Origin: an uncultured Oscillospiraceae bacterium
GTDB lineage: Bacteria; Bacillota; Clostridia; Oscillospirales; Oscillospiraceae
Direction of reading: 5' to 3'
Assembly (NCBI GenBank): GCA_905205085.1
Contig: CAJLCG010000093.1
Location: forward strand, 1-8,772
Length of the DNA: 8,772 nt
Under the pieces are notes generated by a model that worked only from the letters and a program-made list of their open reading frames with translations, did no database searches and was not told where the DNA came from. Positions 1 to 7,158 of this stretch are shown here, one piece after another. Numbering within the stretch: the first letter of the stretch is position 1; the number at the start of each line of letters is the position of its first letter. Made by a program: the position numbers and the translations under genes.

Positions 1-1380
1 GCCAACGGTTCTGGGGTGCAGCTCCACGTCGCGGATGTTGTTCACGCCGGTGAGGTACATGACCATCCGCTCGAAGCCCAGGCCGTAACCGGCGTGGCGG
101 CAGGAGCCGTACTTGCGCAGGTCGCAGTACCACCAGTAGTCCTCCGGGTCCATGCCCAGCTCCTTGATGCGGGCCTCCAGCACCTCCAGCCGCTCCTCGC
201 GCTGAGAGCCGCCGATGAGCTCGCCGATGCCGGGGACCAGACAGTCGGCGGCGGCCACCGTCTTGCCGTCGTCGTTCTGGCGCATATAGAAGGCCTTGAT
301 CTCCTTGGGGTAGTCGGTGACAAACACGGGGCGCTTGTACACCTGCTCGGTGAGGTAGCGCTCGTGCTCGGTCTGCAGATCGCAGCCCCAGTAGACCTTG
401 AAGTCAAACTTGTCGTTGTTCTCCTCCAGGATCTTCACCGCGTCGGTGTAGCTCACCCGGGCAAAGTCGGAGGAGGCCACGTGCTCCAGGCGCTCCTTCA
501 GGCCCTTGTCCACGAAGGAGTTGAAGAAGTTGATCTCATCGGGGCACTTGTCCAGCACATAGCGGATGACGTACTTGATCATGGCCTCGGCGTTGTCCAT
601 GTAGTCGTTCAGGTCGGCAAAGGCCATCTCGGGCTCGATCATCCAGAACTCGGCGGCGTGGCGCTGGGTGTTGGACTTCTCGGCGCGGAAGGTGGGGCCG
701 AAGGTGTACACGTTGCCGAAGGCCATGGCGAAGTTTTCGCAGTTGAGCTGGCCGGACACGGTGAGGTTGGCCCGCTTGCCGAAGAAGTCCTTGGAGTAGT
801 CCACGGTGCCGTCCTCGTTCTTGGGCACGTTCTCCAGATCCAGAGTGGTCACCTGGAACATCTCACCGGCGCCCTCACAGTCGCTGGCGGTGATAATGGG
901 GGTGTGGACGTAGACAAAGCCCTGGTCCTGGAAGAAGCAGTGGATGGCGTGGGCGGTAGCAGAGCGCACCCGGAAGGCGGCGGAGAACAGGTTGGTCCGG
1001 GGACGCAGGTGCTGGATGGTGCGCAGGAACTCCACGCTGTGGCGCTTTTTCTGCAGGGGATAGTCGGGGGCGGAGGGACCCTCCACGGCGATGGTGGCGG
1101 CCTTCACCTCCAGAGGCTGCTTGGCACCGGGGGTGAGCACCACGGTGCCGGTGACGATCAGAGCGGCGCCTACGTTCTGGCCGGCGATCTCCTTGTAGTT
1201 GTCCAGCACGTTGGCGTCCATGACGATCTGAAGATTCTTAAAGCAGGAGCCGTCGTTGAGCTCAATAAAGCCAAAGGTCTTCATGTCCCGGATGGTGCGG
1301 GCCCAGCCGCAGACGGTCACCGTCTGGCCGCCCAGCGCCTCCTGATCCGCGAAAATGGCGGCAATGGTGGTGCGATCCAT
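1..1380 (-). CDS. asnS: Asparaginyl-tRNA synthetase (3' end cut by window edge)
   Basis: Class II aminoacyl-tRNA synthetase that activates asparagine with ATP and charges tRNA-Asn in the cytoplasm. The 460 residues present cover an N-terminal OB-fold anticodon-binding domain (about 15-105, with [21 protein letters not shown]) and the class II catalytic core. Visible motifs are [19 protein letters not shown] at 231-249 (motif 2, typical of AsnRS), [15 protein letters not shown] at 384-398, and [11 protein letters not shown] at 433-443 (motif 3). The frame runs off the window at ELHPRTVG, the usual AsnRS tail, so only a handful of codons are missing. The start at 1380 has GGAGAG seven bases upstream. 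An in-frame ATG five codons earlier (1395) has a poorer site and is the alternative. The gene is divergent from the phosphoribosyltransferase gene. Family assignment is very secure. Confidence 0.97.
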   Translation of the reverse strand, partial: MDRTTIAAIFADQEALGGQTVTVCGWARTIRDMKTFGFIELNDGSCFKNLQIVMDANVLDNYKEIAGQNVGAALIVTGTVVLTPGAKQPLEVKAATIAVEGPSAPDYPLQKKRHSVEFLRTIQHLRPRTNLFSAAFRVRSATAHAIHCFFQDQGFVYVHTPIITASDCEGAGEMFQVTTLDLENVPKNEDGTVDYSKDFFGKRANLTVSGQLNCENFAMAFGNVYTFGPTFRAEKSNTQRHAAEFWMIEPEMAFADLNDYMDNAEAMIKYVIRYVLDKCPDEINFFNSFVDKGLKERLEHVASSDFARVSYTDAVKILEENNDKFDFKVYWGCDLQTEHERYLTEQVYKRPVFVTDYPKEIKAFYMRQNDDGKTVAAADCLVPGIGELIGGSQREERLEVLEARIKELGMDPEDYWWYCDLRKYGSCRHAGYGLGFERMVMYLTGVNNIRDVELHPRTVG

Positions 1381-1445
1381 AGTTGTTCTCTCCATTTCTC
1401 CAACGTCTCCGCCGGAAAGGGCGTAAGACGGTAATATAATGTGTC

Positions 1446-1474
1446 ATTATACCGCGTTTTCCTTGGATTTACAA
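1446..1474 (-). promoter_or_regulatory. Promoter of asnS
   Basis: On the minus strand, TTGTAA (1469-1474) and a perfect TATAAT (1446-1451) are separated by 17 bp. Transcription would start near 1439, giving a leader of about 60 bases. No T-box specifier structure can fit in so short a leader, so the gene is probably not T-box controlled. Confidence 0.7.
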
Positions 1475-1517
1475 CCCCCTAGCCCGCTGTGGAGATGGAC
1501 GAATGTGGGATTGCGGC

Positions 1518-1546
1518 TTGCTTTTTCGCACAAGGAATAGTATAAT
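1518..1546 (+). promoter_or_regulatory. Promoter of the phosphoribosyltransferase-like gene
   Basis: TTGCTT (1518-1523) is followed after 17 bp by a perfect TATAAT (1541-1546). The -35 matches only its first three bases. The short leader starts with a small perfect hairpin, TAGCT-TTT-AGCTA (1554-1566), followed by the ribosome site GGAGG at 1579-1583. Confidence 0.65.
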
Positions 1547-1590
1547 ATGTACATAGCTTTTAGCTACTTTGATGAATTGGAGGCGACATT

Positions 1591-2217
1591 ATGAATATCC
1601 GGTCCAAACTGAATCCTAAGGTAGAGGTATCCGTGATTGCAGGCCACTTTGCCACCCGTCACTCTCACAATTCCCACTACATTGATATCACCCGCATGAA
1701 GCACGAGCACACCATGGCCCGGGAGGCCGCCATGACCCTGGCTCAGCGCTACGCCTACGACAAGGGTGTGGACACCATTGTCTGTCTGGACGGCAGCGAG
1801 GTGCTGGGCGCCTTCCTGGCTCGTCATCTGAGCAAAAATGATCGCTTCGCCGTCAACAGCGATAAGAACATCAACGTCATTACCCCCGAGTACGACTCCA
1901 ACGGCCAGCTCATCTTCCGGGATAACCTGTCTCCCATGGTTACCGGCAAGGACGTGCTGATCCTCATTTCCACCGTCAACTCCGGTAAGAGCGTGCGCCG
2001 GGCAGTGGAGTGCGTACAGTACTATGGCGGTAAGGTGCAGGGCATTGCCTCCGGCTTCAGCACCCTGGACGCGGTGGACGACATCCCCATTTACAGCCTG
2101 TTCACCCCCGAGGACATCCCCGGCTATGCCACCTATTCCCCCAAGGACTGTGCCATGTGTGCCCAGGGCCTCAAGATCGACGCCCTGTCCAACAGCTACG
2201 GCCTGTCCCGTCTGTAA
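1591..2217 (+). CDS. PyrE-like phosphoribosyltransferase-fold protein
   Basis: A 208-residue soluble protein that resembles the orotate phosphoribosyltransferase-like proteins of Clostridia. Landmarks are PKVEVSVIAGHFATRHSHNS (9-28), a Rossmann-like stretch VDTIVCLDGSEVLGAFLA (60-77), ITPEYDSNGQLIFRDN (97-112), and the PRPP-loop position VLILISTVNSGKSV (122-135). Near the C-terminus CAMCAQG (187-193) echoes the CxxC-x-x-G segment of Thermus/archaeal-type PyrE. Ordinary PRPP loops have two acidic residues where this protein has Ser-Thr (127-128), so catalysis on orotate should not be assumed; a salvage, regulatory or divergent transferase role is possible. The start has GGAGG with a seven-base spacer. 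It is transcribed alone between its own promoter and a strong terminator. The fold is likely; the substrate is unknown. Confidence 0.8.
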   Translation: MNIRSKLNPKVEVSVIAGHFATRHSHNSHYIDITRMKHEHTMAREAAMTLAQRYAYDKGVDTIVCLDGSEVLGAFLARHLSKNDRFAVNSDKNINVITPEYDSNGQLIFRDNLSPMVTGKDVLILISTVNSGKSVRRAVECVQYYGGKVQGIASGFSTLDAVDDIPIYSLFTPEDIPGYATYSPKDCAMCAQGLKIDALSNSYGLSRL

Positions 2218-2230
2218 TCGGTTTTCTCTG

Positions 2231-2258
2231 TGGCCGCCCTTTGGGCGGCCATTTTTTT
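2231..2258 (+). terminator. Rho-independent terminator after the phosphoribosyltransferase gene
   Basis: A perfect 9-bp GC-rich stem (TGGCCGCCC 2231-2239 with GGGCGGCCA 2243-2251) has a TTT loop and is followed by seven Ts (2252-2258). It begins 13 bases after the stop codon. Confidence 0.93.
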
Positions 2259-2286
2259 GACCTTGCGCTCCCAAAGGGAATATAGT
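2257..2286 (+). promoter_or_regulatory. Promoter of the DUF4234-DUF2752 operon
   Basis: TTGACC (2257-2262) is followed after 18 bp by TATAGT (2281-2286). The -35 box overlaps the last two bases of the upstream terminator's T tract, so termination and initiation are directly abutted. Confidence 0.68.
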
Positions 2287-2336
2287 ATGATGGTTTCGAT
2301 CCAAACTATTTGATATAAAAAGGAGGGGCCAACGTT

Positions 2337-2690
2337 ATGGTTCGACCTCGCAGTATTCCTCTTTGTATTGTACTCTCGATTATTACCTGCGGTATTTATT
2401 TTATCTATTGGTTTGTCTGCCTGACGGATGACGTCAACGAGGTGACCCAGGAGTATGATACCTCCGGAATTATGGCCTTTTTGCTTAGCCTTATCACCTG
2501 CGGTATCTACGGCATCTACTGGGGCTATAAGATGGGCGATAAGCTGGACCGGGCCCGGATGCGCAACAACGTGCCCACCGGTTCCTTCCCCATTCTGTTT
2601 CTGGTGCTGAATATCTTCCAGCTGCACATCGTCACCTGTGCCATCATCCAGAGTGAGCTGAACCACTACACCCCCGTGCAGCCCCTGTGA
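2337..2690 (+). CDS. DUF4234 small membrane protein
   Basis: A 117-residue integral membrane protein of the DUF4234 type; no biochemical function is established for this family. It has three predicted membrane segments (about 7-27, 44-63 and 84-105). The first two carry a near-identical repeat, ITCGIYFIYW (16-25) and ITCGIYGIYW (53-62), which is the family hallmark and suggests an ancient duplication. Polar stretches (28-42 and 64-80) rich in Asp, Arg and Asn lie between the membrane segments. The start is well placed: AAGGAGGGG lies just upstream with about eight bases of spacing. The stop codon overlaps the GTG start of the DUF2752 gene, so the two are probably translationally coupled. Confidence 0.88.
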   Translation: MVRPRSIPLCIVLSIITCGIYFIYWFVCLTDDVNEVTQEYDTSGIMAFLLSLITCGIYGIYWGYKMGDKLDRARMRNNVPTGSFPILFLVLNIFQLHIVTCAIIQSELNHYTPVQPL

Positions 2691-3061
2691 AAGAGCGCCT
2701 GAGAAAGCTGGCCCTGGGAGGCGGAGCTCTGGTGGGACTGGGGGCAGCCTACACGGCCGTGATCTTTGTGGTGGGCCGGGGACTGTACTGCCCCTTCTGG
2801 AAGTTCACCGGCCTTCTATGTCCCGGCTGCGGAGTGACCCGGATGTGTCTGGCTCTGCTGCGCCTGGATCTGGCGGGGGCCTGGCGGGCCAACGCCGCCC
2901 TGCTGTTGGCTCTGCCGGTGCTGGCCGTTCTGGTAGTGCGCATGGCGGTGCGCTATGTGCGCACCGGGCAAAAGCTGCCCAGCCGGGGAGAGGAGCGGAT
3001 TATCTGGGGTCTGCTCATTTACTTTTTGGTCTGGGGTGTGCTGCGCAATCTGATACCTTGA
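2687..3061 (+). CDS. DUF2752 small membrane protein
   Basis: A 124-residue membrane protein of the DUF2752 family, function unknown. The signature is complete: CPFWKFTGLLCPGCGVTR at 35-52, with three cysteines typical of the family, followed by LRLDLAGAWRANAALLLALP (58-77). Predicted membrane segments are about 10-30, 70-87 and 105-121, with a basic loop at 88-104. The start is GTG at 2687, inside the upstream stop (GTGA overlap), and no separate ribosome site is obvious, so translation presumably depends on re-initiation from the DUF4234 gene. The co-transcription suggests that the two proteins work together in the membrane; that is inference. The conserved cysteines could bind metal or form disulfides, but nothing here decides. 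Confidence 0.9.
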   Translation: MKERLRKLALGGGALVGLGAAYTAVIFVVGRGLYCPFWKFTGLLCPGCGVTRMCLALLRLDLAGAWRANAALLLALPVLAVLVVRMAVRYVRTGQKLPSRGEERIIWGLLIYFLVWGVLRNLIP

Positions 3062-3070
3062 TGATTAAAA

Positions 3071-3107
3071 AACAAAGCGGAGAGGATAAAATCCTCTCCG
3101 CTTTGTT
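3071..3107. terminator. Shared hairpin terminator between convergent genes
   Basis: A perfect 17-bp inverted repeat (3071-3087 with 3091-3107, loop AAA) sits ten bases after the DUF2752 stop and 48 bases from the pyrophosphatase stop. On the minus strand it is followed by TTTTAAT. On the plus strand the stem ends in CTTTGTT, with no long T run after it. It probably serves both convergent transcripts. Confidence 0.85.
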
Positions 3108-3154
3108 ATGTATACAGATAAAATTGCAATTTGTATTGAAAATTTCCCGCTTTC

Positions 3155-4855
3155 TTAGCTGGCGGAGTCCTCTTGCCGCTCGGCATCCTCCATATCTTGC
3201 TTCACCGCGCTGATGAGGGCGGGGACCATCTGCTTCTTCCGGCTGACCACCTGGGGCAGGACCGCCATGCCGTCCTTGACCTCCACGCCGAAGGCGTGCT
3301 CTACCAGGCGCTGGGCGCCCTTGCCCGCCATGAGCAGGTCGGTGCTGGCGGAGCGCACGTCGGTGAACATGTAGAAGATGAAGTCCAGTCCCTGCTTTTC
3401 CAGGGCGATGGGCAGATAGGGGCCCAGCAGCGCCTCGCTGGCCAGGCGGTTTTTCTGGCTCATGTAGCTGCCCTGGCCCACGCCGAAGCGCACCTCACCG
3501 CTGTTGAAGATCTTGTAGTCGCCACGGAAGACCTCCTCGGCGGTTTTGCCGCTGATGTCACCGCCCGCCTCAAACATGGCATCGGCGTACTGCTCCAGAT
3601 CCACCCCGGCGATCTCAGCCAGAGCCCGGGCGGCCCGCTCGTCCATGGGGGTGCAGGTGGGACTGCGGAACATGAGGGTGTCGGAGAGAATGGCCGAGAG
3701 CATCAGGCCCGCGGTGGTGGGGTCGATCTCGGCAGCGTTCTCCAGGTACATCTGGTAGATGATGGTGCAGGTGCAGCCCACCGGCACGTTGCGGAAGTAT
3801 ACCGGGCCCTCGGTCTCCATGGAGCCGATGCGGTGATGGTCGATGATCTCCAGCACCTCGGCCTGGTCGATGCCGTCTACGGCCTGGCTCTTCTCGTTGT
3901 GGTCCACCAGGATGAGCTGCTTTTTCCGCAGGTTCATCATGTTACGGCGGGAGACCACGCCCACGTACTTTCCCTCATCATCCAGAATGGGGAAGTAGCG
4001 GAAACGCACGGAGGCCATGCGCTTGGTGGCCGCCTCCACCGAGGTGTTCAGGTTGAAGTAGAGCAGGTTCTTCTGTACCATGTAGTGGCGGATGGGGGCG
4101 GCCTGACGGATCATCTGTCCGGCCACATAGGTGTTGCTGGTGGTGCTGAGGATGATACAGCCCTTCTCCTCGGCCAGCATGCAGATGGTGCGGGAAATCT
4201 TGCTGTCCATGCACACCACCAGACAGCCCGCGTCCATCTCCAGGGCGGTCAGCTGGCTCTCGATGCGGTTGCCCACAATGACGATGTCGCCCTTGGAGAT
4301 GGCCTTCTCCATCTGTTCGGGGCTGCCCGAACCGATGATGATACTGCCTTCCACTCGTTTGCCCTCTACGTCGCCCACCACTACGGTGGCGCCCAGGGTG
4401 TCGATGATGTTCTGGTAGCTGGTTTTGGCCTCGGCCAGGATGTAGGTGTCCAGCACGTCCATATTGGCGGTGGCCACGTCCTTTACGGTGATGACGCCTT
4501 TCAGATTTTGCTCCTCGTCCACCACACACAGGGTGTCGATCTCCTGGTCACGCATGGTGACCCAGGCGCTGCGCAGGCTCATCTCGCCGTTTACTCCCGC
4601 CATGCGGCGGATGTCCACGTCGCGAATCTGGGAGCGCACGTCGGTGTAGAGCTGGGGCGCGGGGACGTTAAAATAGTTGAGGACAAACTCGGTCTCCCGG
4701 TTGAGCAGTCCGGCCCGGCAGGGCTTGCAGGGGTGGTCGGGGTCGATCATATTTTTCAGCCGGCTGTACGCGATGGCGGAGCAGATGGAGTCCGTATCGG
4801 GATTACAGTGGCCGATGACTTTGATTTGATGGGTATTCAATTCCTGATTGGTCAT
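3155..4855 (-). CDS. ppaC: Manganese-dependent inorganic pyrophosphatase with CBS and DRTGG domains
   Basis: Family II (DHH) pyrophosphatase that hydrolyses PPi to phosphate in the cytoplasm, pulling biosynthetic reactions forward. Using the start at 4855 (566 residues): GHCNPDTDSICSAIAYS (15-31), VDHNE (317-321), IIDHHRIG (337-344) and an SDT aspartate (391-393) form the metal site of the DHH domain. SRKKQMVP (538-545) is the substrate-binding motif of the DHHA2 domain. Between the first and second DHH motifs lies a regulatory insert of about 240 residues: a CBS repeat (about 75-130), a DRTGG-type domain (about 140-245) and a second CBS repeat (about 250-305). Characterised clostridial enzymes of this design are inhibited by AMP/ADP and activated by ATP or diadenosine polyphosphates. 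An upstream in-frame ATG (4876) lacks a ribosome site and follows a small GC hairpin; AAGGAATGAGG precedes 4855, so I prefer that start. Confidence 0.95.
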   Translation of the reverse strand: MTNQELNTHQIKVIGHCNPDTDSICSAIAYSRLKNMIDPDHPCKPCRAGLLNRETEFVLNYFNVPAPQLYTDVRSQIRDVDIRRMAGVNGEMSLRSAWVTMRDQEIDTLCVVDEEQNLKGVITVKDVATANMDVLDTYILAEAKTSYQNIIDTLGATVVVGDVEGKRVEGSIIIGSGSPEQMEKAISKGDIVIVGNRIESQLTALEMDAGCLVVCMDSKISRTICMLAEEKGCIILSTTSNTYVAGQMIRQAAPIRHYMVQKNLLYFNLNTSVEAATKRMASVRFRYFPILDDEGKYVGVVSRRNMMNLRKKQLILVDHNEKSQAVDGIDQAEVLEIIDHHRIGSMETEGPVYFRNVPVGCTCTIIYQMYLENAAEIDPTTAGLMLSAILSDTLMFRSPTCTPMDERAARALAEIAGVDLEQYADAMFEAGGDISGKTAEEVFRGDYKIFNSGEVRFGVGQGSYMSQKNRLASEALLGPYLPIALEKQGLDFIFYMFTDVRSASTDLLMAGKGAQRLVEHAFGVEVKDGMAVLPQVVSRKKQMVPALISAVKQDMEDAERQEDSAS

Positions 4856-4937
4856 ATACGCCTCATTCCTTCTCATCGGGCGGAAAAAGCCGCCGGTATT
4901 GGGGTCGGTTTGGGGTTGCTTCGCTCTTTTCTATGTC

Positions 4938-4946
4938 ATTATAGCA
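4938..4946 (-). promoter_or_regulatory. Extended -10 promoter of the pyrophosphatase gene
   Basis: The minus strand carries TGCTATAAT, a perfect -10 with the TGn extension. No good -35 lies 17 bp upstream, consistent with extended -10 promoters. Transcription would start about 75-80 bases upstream of the 4855 start codon. The leader holds a small hairpin GGCGG-N6-CCGCC just before 4876. Confidence 0.62.
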
Positions 4947-5003
4947 TAGTTGGAAGGAAGAAGGGCATTTTTTAAGAAAAGTTTTCCTTGCTTTATGATT
5001 TTT

Positions 5004-5038
5004 AAAAACCCGGGCCGCCTTTTTAGACGGTCCGGGTT
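5004..5038 (-). terminator. Terminator of the transporter operon
   Basis: AACCCGG (5007-5013) pairs with CCGGGTT (5032-5038); the stem continues with imperfect GC pairs toward a T-rich loop. On the minus strand the stem runs straight into TTTTT (5004-5008). It lies about 40 bases after the stop of the 163-residue protein. A T-rich stretch on the other side (5042-5050) could also stop plus-strand transcription. Confidence 0.8.
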
Positions 5039-5078
5039 CAATTTTTTATTTTGCTTTGGAAAAGAGGGAAGAGCCAGC

Positions 5079-5570
5079 TCAAGACTGTGTCGTCTGTTTC
5101 TTGCAGGGCTCGGGCTCCACAGGGGAGAGCTGATGCTGCAGCTGCTCCAGGTGGAGCATCATGCGGGTAAGGGTACCCTGCATCTCGTCCAGGGTGGCCT
5201 TGTCCACATTGTAGTGGAGAAACAGATCTTCCAGCTTGTGAGAGAGCTCCACGCCCTTGCGGGACACGTCCACAAATTCCTCAAAGTTGCTGCTGTGCTC
5301 GGCGGTGCGGAAGCGGCGCAGATCCTCCTTGATGAATTTGGTGATTTCCTTGGTGTCGGCATACTTGCCCTGCACCATGGCGTAGGGGCGCATGCGCTGC
5401 AGGAAGTACTTGTCGTGCTTGGTGATGTTGAAGACATAGGAGACCTTCATGCCATTTTCCAGGGTAAAGTCCACAATGTACATGTGGCTGCGCAGCTTGG
5501 TGATCTGGGTGGCGCCCATCTGACTGAGCTTTAAATCCACGATATCACCGATCACAGAATTTCTGTTCAT
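5079..5570 (-). CDS. Unrecognised 163-residue soluble protein
   Basis: I do not recognise this family. There is no signal peptide or membrane segment. The N-terminal half (about 1-85) looks like alternating beta strands, with GDIVDLKLSQMGATQITKL (8-26), SHMYIVDFTLENGMKVSYVF (28-47) and PYAMVQGKYADTKEITKFIK (62-81). The second half (about 92-148) is helical and probably coiled-coil (FEEFVDVSRKGVELSHKLED, then MQGTLTRMMLHLEQLQHQL), ending in a short Pro/Glu/Lys tail. GGGAGGA lies six bases before the start. It follows the ArsB/NhaD-type transporter by only 19 bases, and a terminator follows, so it is the distal gene of a two-gene operon. A cytoplasmic partner or regulator of the transporter is a possible reading, not demonstrated. 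Confidence 0.8.
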   Translation of the reverse strand: MNRNSVIGDIVDLKLSQMGATQITKLRSHMYIVDFTLENGMKVSYVFNITKHDKYFLQRMRPYAMVQGKYADTKEITKFIKEDLRRFRTAEHSSNFEEFVDVSRKGVELSHKLEDLFLHYNVDKATLDEMQGTLTRMMLHLEQLQHQLSPVEPEPCKKQTTQS

Positions 5571-5589
5571 AACCGTTCCTCCCTTTCCA

Positions 5590-6858
5590 TCACGTGAATC
5601 GAATCAGCAGATAGACGGTACAAATGGCCACCGACAGCAGCATCAAGGGGAAGCCCTTTTTCAGGTAGCTCATGAAGGTGATGGGATATCCGTTCTTGGC
5701 GCTGACCCCGGCCAGAACCACGTTGGCGCTGGCGCCGATGAGGCTGCCGTTGCCGCCCAGACAGGCACCCAGGGATAGGGCCCACCACAGGGGCAGCACG
5801 TCCATGCCGCCCTGCTGCATGGTCTGAATCATGGGGATGAGGGTGGCCACAAAGGGAATGTTGTCCAGGAAGGCGGAAATGAGGGCGGAGGCCCACAAAA
5901 TCAGCACAATGGCCAGCATCTCGTTGTCCCCAACCAGCTCCAGCATTCCGTTGGCCAGCATGGCGATGACTCCGGTGCTGTTCAGGCCGCCCACCACCAC
6001 AAACAGACCGATGAAGAACAAAATGGTGGACCACTCCACGCCCAGGATCACATCCTCTGCATCCTGGCCGCCGATGAGCAGCATCACGCCCGCCGCCGTG
6101 AGAGCCACGGTAGCCGATTCGATGCCCAGCTGGGCGTGGAAGATGAATCCTACCACCACCAGCACGATCATTATAACACTTTTCCGCAGCAGGGAAGCAT
6201 CTTTTATGGTCAATTTTTCATCCAGGGTGAGAACTTTTTCCATGTTCTCCTTCTCCACGTGGAGGTGGCCCCGGTACATGAGGAAAAAGATGCCCAGCAC
6301 GACGGCCAGAATGATCACCACCACCGGGCCGGTGTTGACGATGAAGTCGGCAAAGCTCAGGCCGGCGGCGCTGCCGATCATGATGTTGGGGGGGTCACCG
6401 ATGAGGGTGGCGGTACCGCCGATGTTGGAGGCCATAATCTGGGAGAGCAGAAAAGGCACGGGATTGACGTCCAGAATCTGGGTAATAGCGATGGTCATAG
6501 GACCAATCAGCAGCACCGTGGTTACGTTATCCAAAAAGGCAGAGAGCACCGCGGTGATGACGGTAAAGACCGCCAGAATGGCCATGGGCTGGCCCCGGGT
6601 CAGCTTGGCCGACCAAATGGCGATGTACTCAAACAGGCCCGAACACTTTACCACGGCCACAAAGAGCATCATACCAACCAGGACCCCGATGGTGTTCAGG
6701 TCCACATAGTCGGCAGCTGTCTCAATGGTAAGCACGTGGGTGAGCAGCAGGACCACCGCTCCGGCCAGAGCGGCCACACTGCGGTGCACTTTTTCCGAGA
6801 TGATGGCGGCCATCACCAGCAGAAAAACGCCCACCGCGATCATTTGTTGCAGGTTCAT
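5590..6858 (-). CDS. ArsB/NhaD-type ion transporter
   Basis: A 422-residue polytopic membrane protein with about eleven to twelve membrane segments, of the ion transporter superfamily that includes ArsB, NhaD and the P protein. The two inverted halves each carry the same pair of motifs: SAFLDNVTTVLLIGP (106-120) with ASNIGGTATLIGDPPNIMIG (143-162), and SAFLDNIPFVATLIP (328-342) with LGGNGSLIGASANVVLAG (367-384). These form the re-entrant hairpins that build the transport site. A charged cytoplasmic loop (about 200-225) separates the halves. The substrate cannot be read from the sequence: sodium/proton exchange, arsenite or an organic anion are all compatible, and no ars genes are nearby. AAGGAAG precedes the ATG at 6858. 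It is the first gene of an operon with the 163-residue protein. Confidence 0.92.
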   Translation of the reverse strand: MNLQQMIAVGVFLLVMAAIISEKVHRSVAALAGAVVLLLTHVLTIETAADYVDLNTIGVLVGMMLFVAVVKCSGLFEYIAIWSAKLTRGQPMAILAVFTVITAVLSAFLDNVTTVLLIGPMTIAITQILDVNPVPFLLSQIMASNIGGTATLIGDPPNIMIGSAAGLSFADFIVNTGPVVVIILAVVLGIFFLMYRGHLHVEKENMEKVLTLDEKLTIKDASLLRKSVIMIVLVVVGFIFHAQLGIESATVALTAAGVMLLIGGQDAEDVILGVEWSTILFFIGLFVVVGGLNSTGVIAMLANGMLELVGDNEMLAIVLILWASALISAFLDNIPFVATLIPMIQTMQQGGMDVLPLWWALSLGACLGGNGSLIGASANVVLAGVSAKNGYPITFMSYLKKGFPLMLLSVAICTVYLLIRFT

Positions 6859-6885
6859 ACTCGATCACTTCCTTCACAGGCGGTC

Positions 6886-6915
6886 ATTTTAACGCTTTAT
6901 TTCCCCGGTTGTAAA
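6886..6915 (-). promoter_or_regulatory. Promoter of the transporter operon
   Basis: On the minus strand, TTTACA (6910-6915) and TAAAAT (6886-6891) are separated by 18 bp; each box has five of six consensus bases. The leader would be about 20 bases, just enough for the ribosome site. Confidence 0.65.
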
Positions 6916-6919
6916 GCAC

Positions 6920-7065
6920 AATCCTGCAAGATTAACAACATTTTAACGAAAAAATTTTTGGCGTTTTCACCTGTAGTTCACATATACCCGTTCCAAATGT
7001 ATCCAGTTGTGTGTTGATGCTGGATTTTCTCCCCCATAACGCAAGAAATCCTGCAAAATAAACAA
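6920..7065. repeat. 19-nt direct repeat, two copies
   Basis: AATCCTGCAAGATTAACAA (6920-6938) and AATCCTGCAAAATAAACAA (7047-7065) match at 17 of 19 bases, 127 bp apart, in non-coding DNA. They could be remnants of a repeat family or of an older insertion bounded by target duplications. The role is unknown. Confidence 0.6.
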
Positions 7066-7141
7066 AGGGTGCCGGACAAAGAAAAACGCAGGAGCAACGC
7101 AGAGCGTCACTCCCACGGAAGTGGTGCGTATGAGCGCAGAG

Positions 7142-7158
7142 GCGAAACGAAGTTTCGC
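7142..7158. repeat. Perfect hairpin in the host flank of the IS element
   Basis: GCGAAAC (7142-7148) and GTTTCGC (7152-7158) form a perfect 7-bp stem with a GAA loop. It is followed by AAAGTTCTTTTGCCTC, which runs into the insertion point. I read it as part of an intergenic repeat. Confidence 0.6.

Noticed and set aside
16..1434. A long plus-strand open frame opposite asnS
   Set aside because: The minus strand encodes a clear AsnRS with class II motifs; the opposite frame is low-complexity Val/Gly/His/Leu text typical of antisense of a GC-rich gene.
4853..4876. Longer start for the pyrophosphatase (ATG at 4876)
   Set aside because: No ribosome site upstream and a GC hairpin adjacent; the AAGGAATGAGG before 4855 fits better.
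3173..4975. A 600-codon plus-strand open frame opposite the pyrophosphatase
   Set aside because: Same shadow pattern; the minus-strand protein has all DHH, CBS and DHHA2 motifs.
6136..7017. A plus-strand open frame rich in His, Gln and Asp opposite the transporter
   Set aside because: It is antisense of the transporter and has no ribosome site or recognisable domain.
7081..7158. CRISPR-like array suggested by recurring CGCAGAG words
   Set aside because: The words are short, irregularly spaced and have no constant-length spacers; no cas genes are present.
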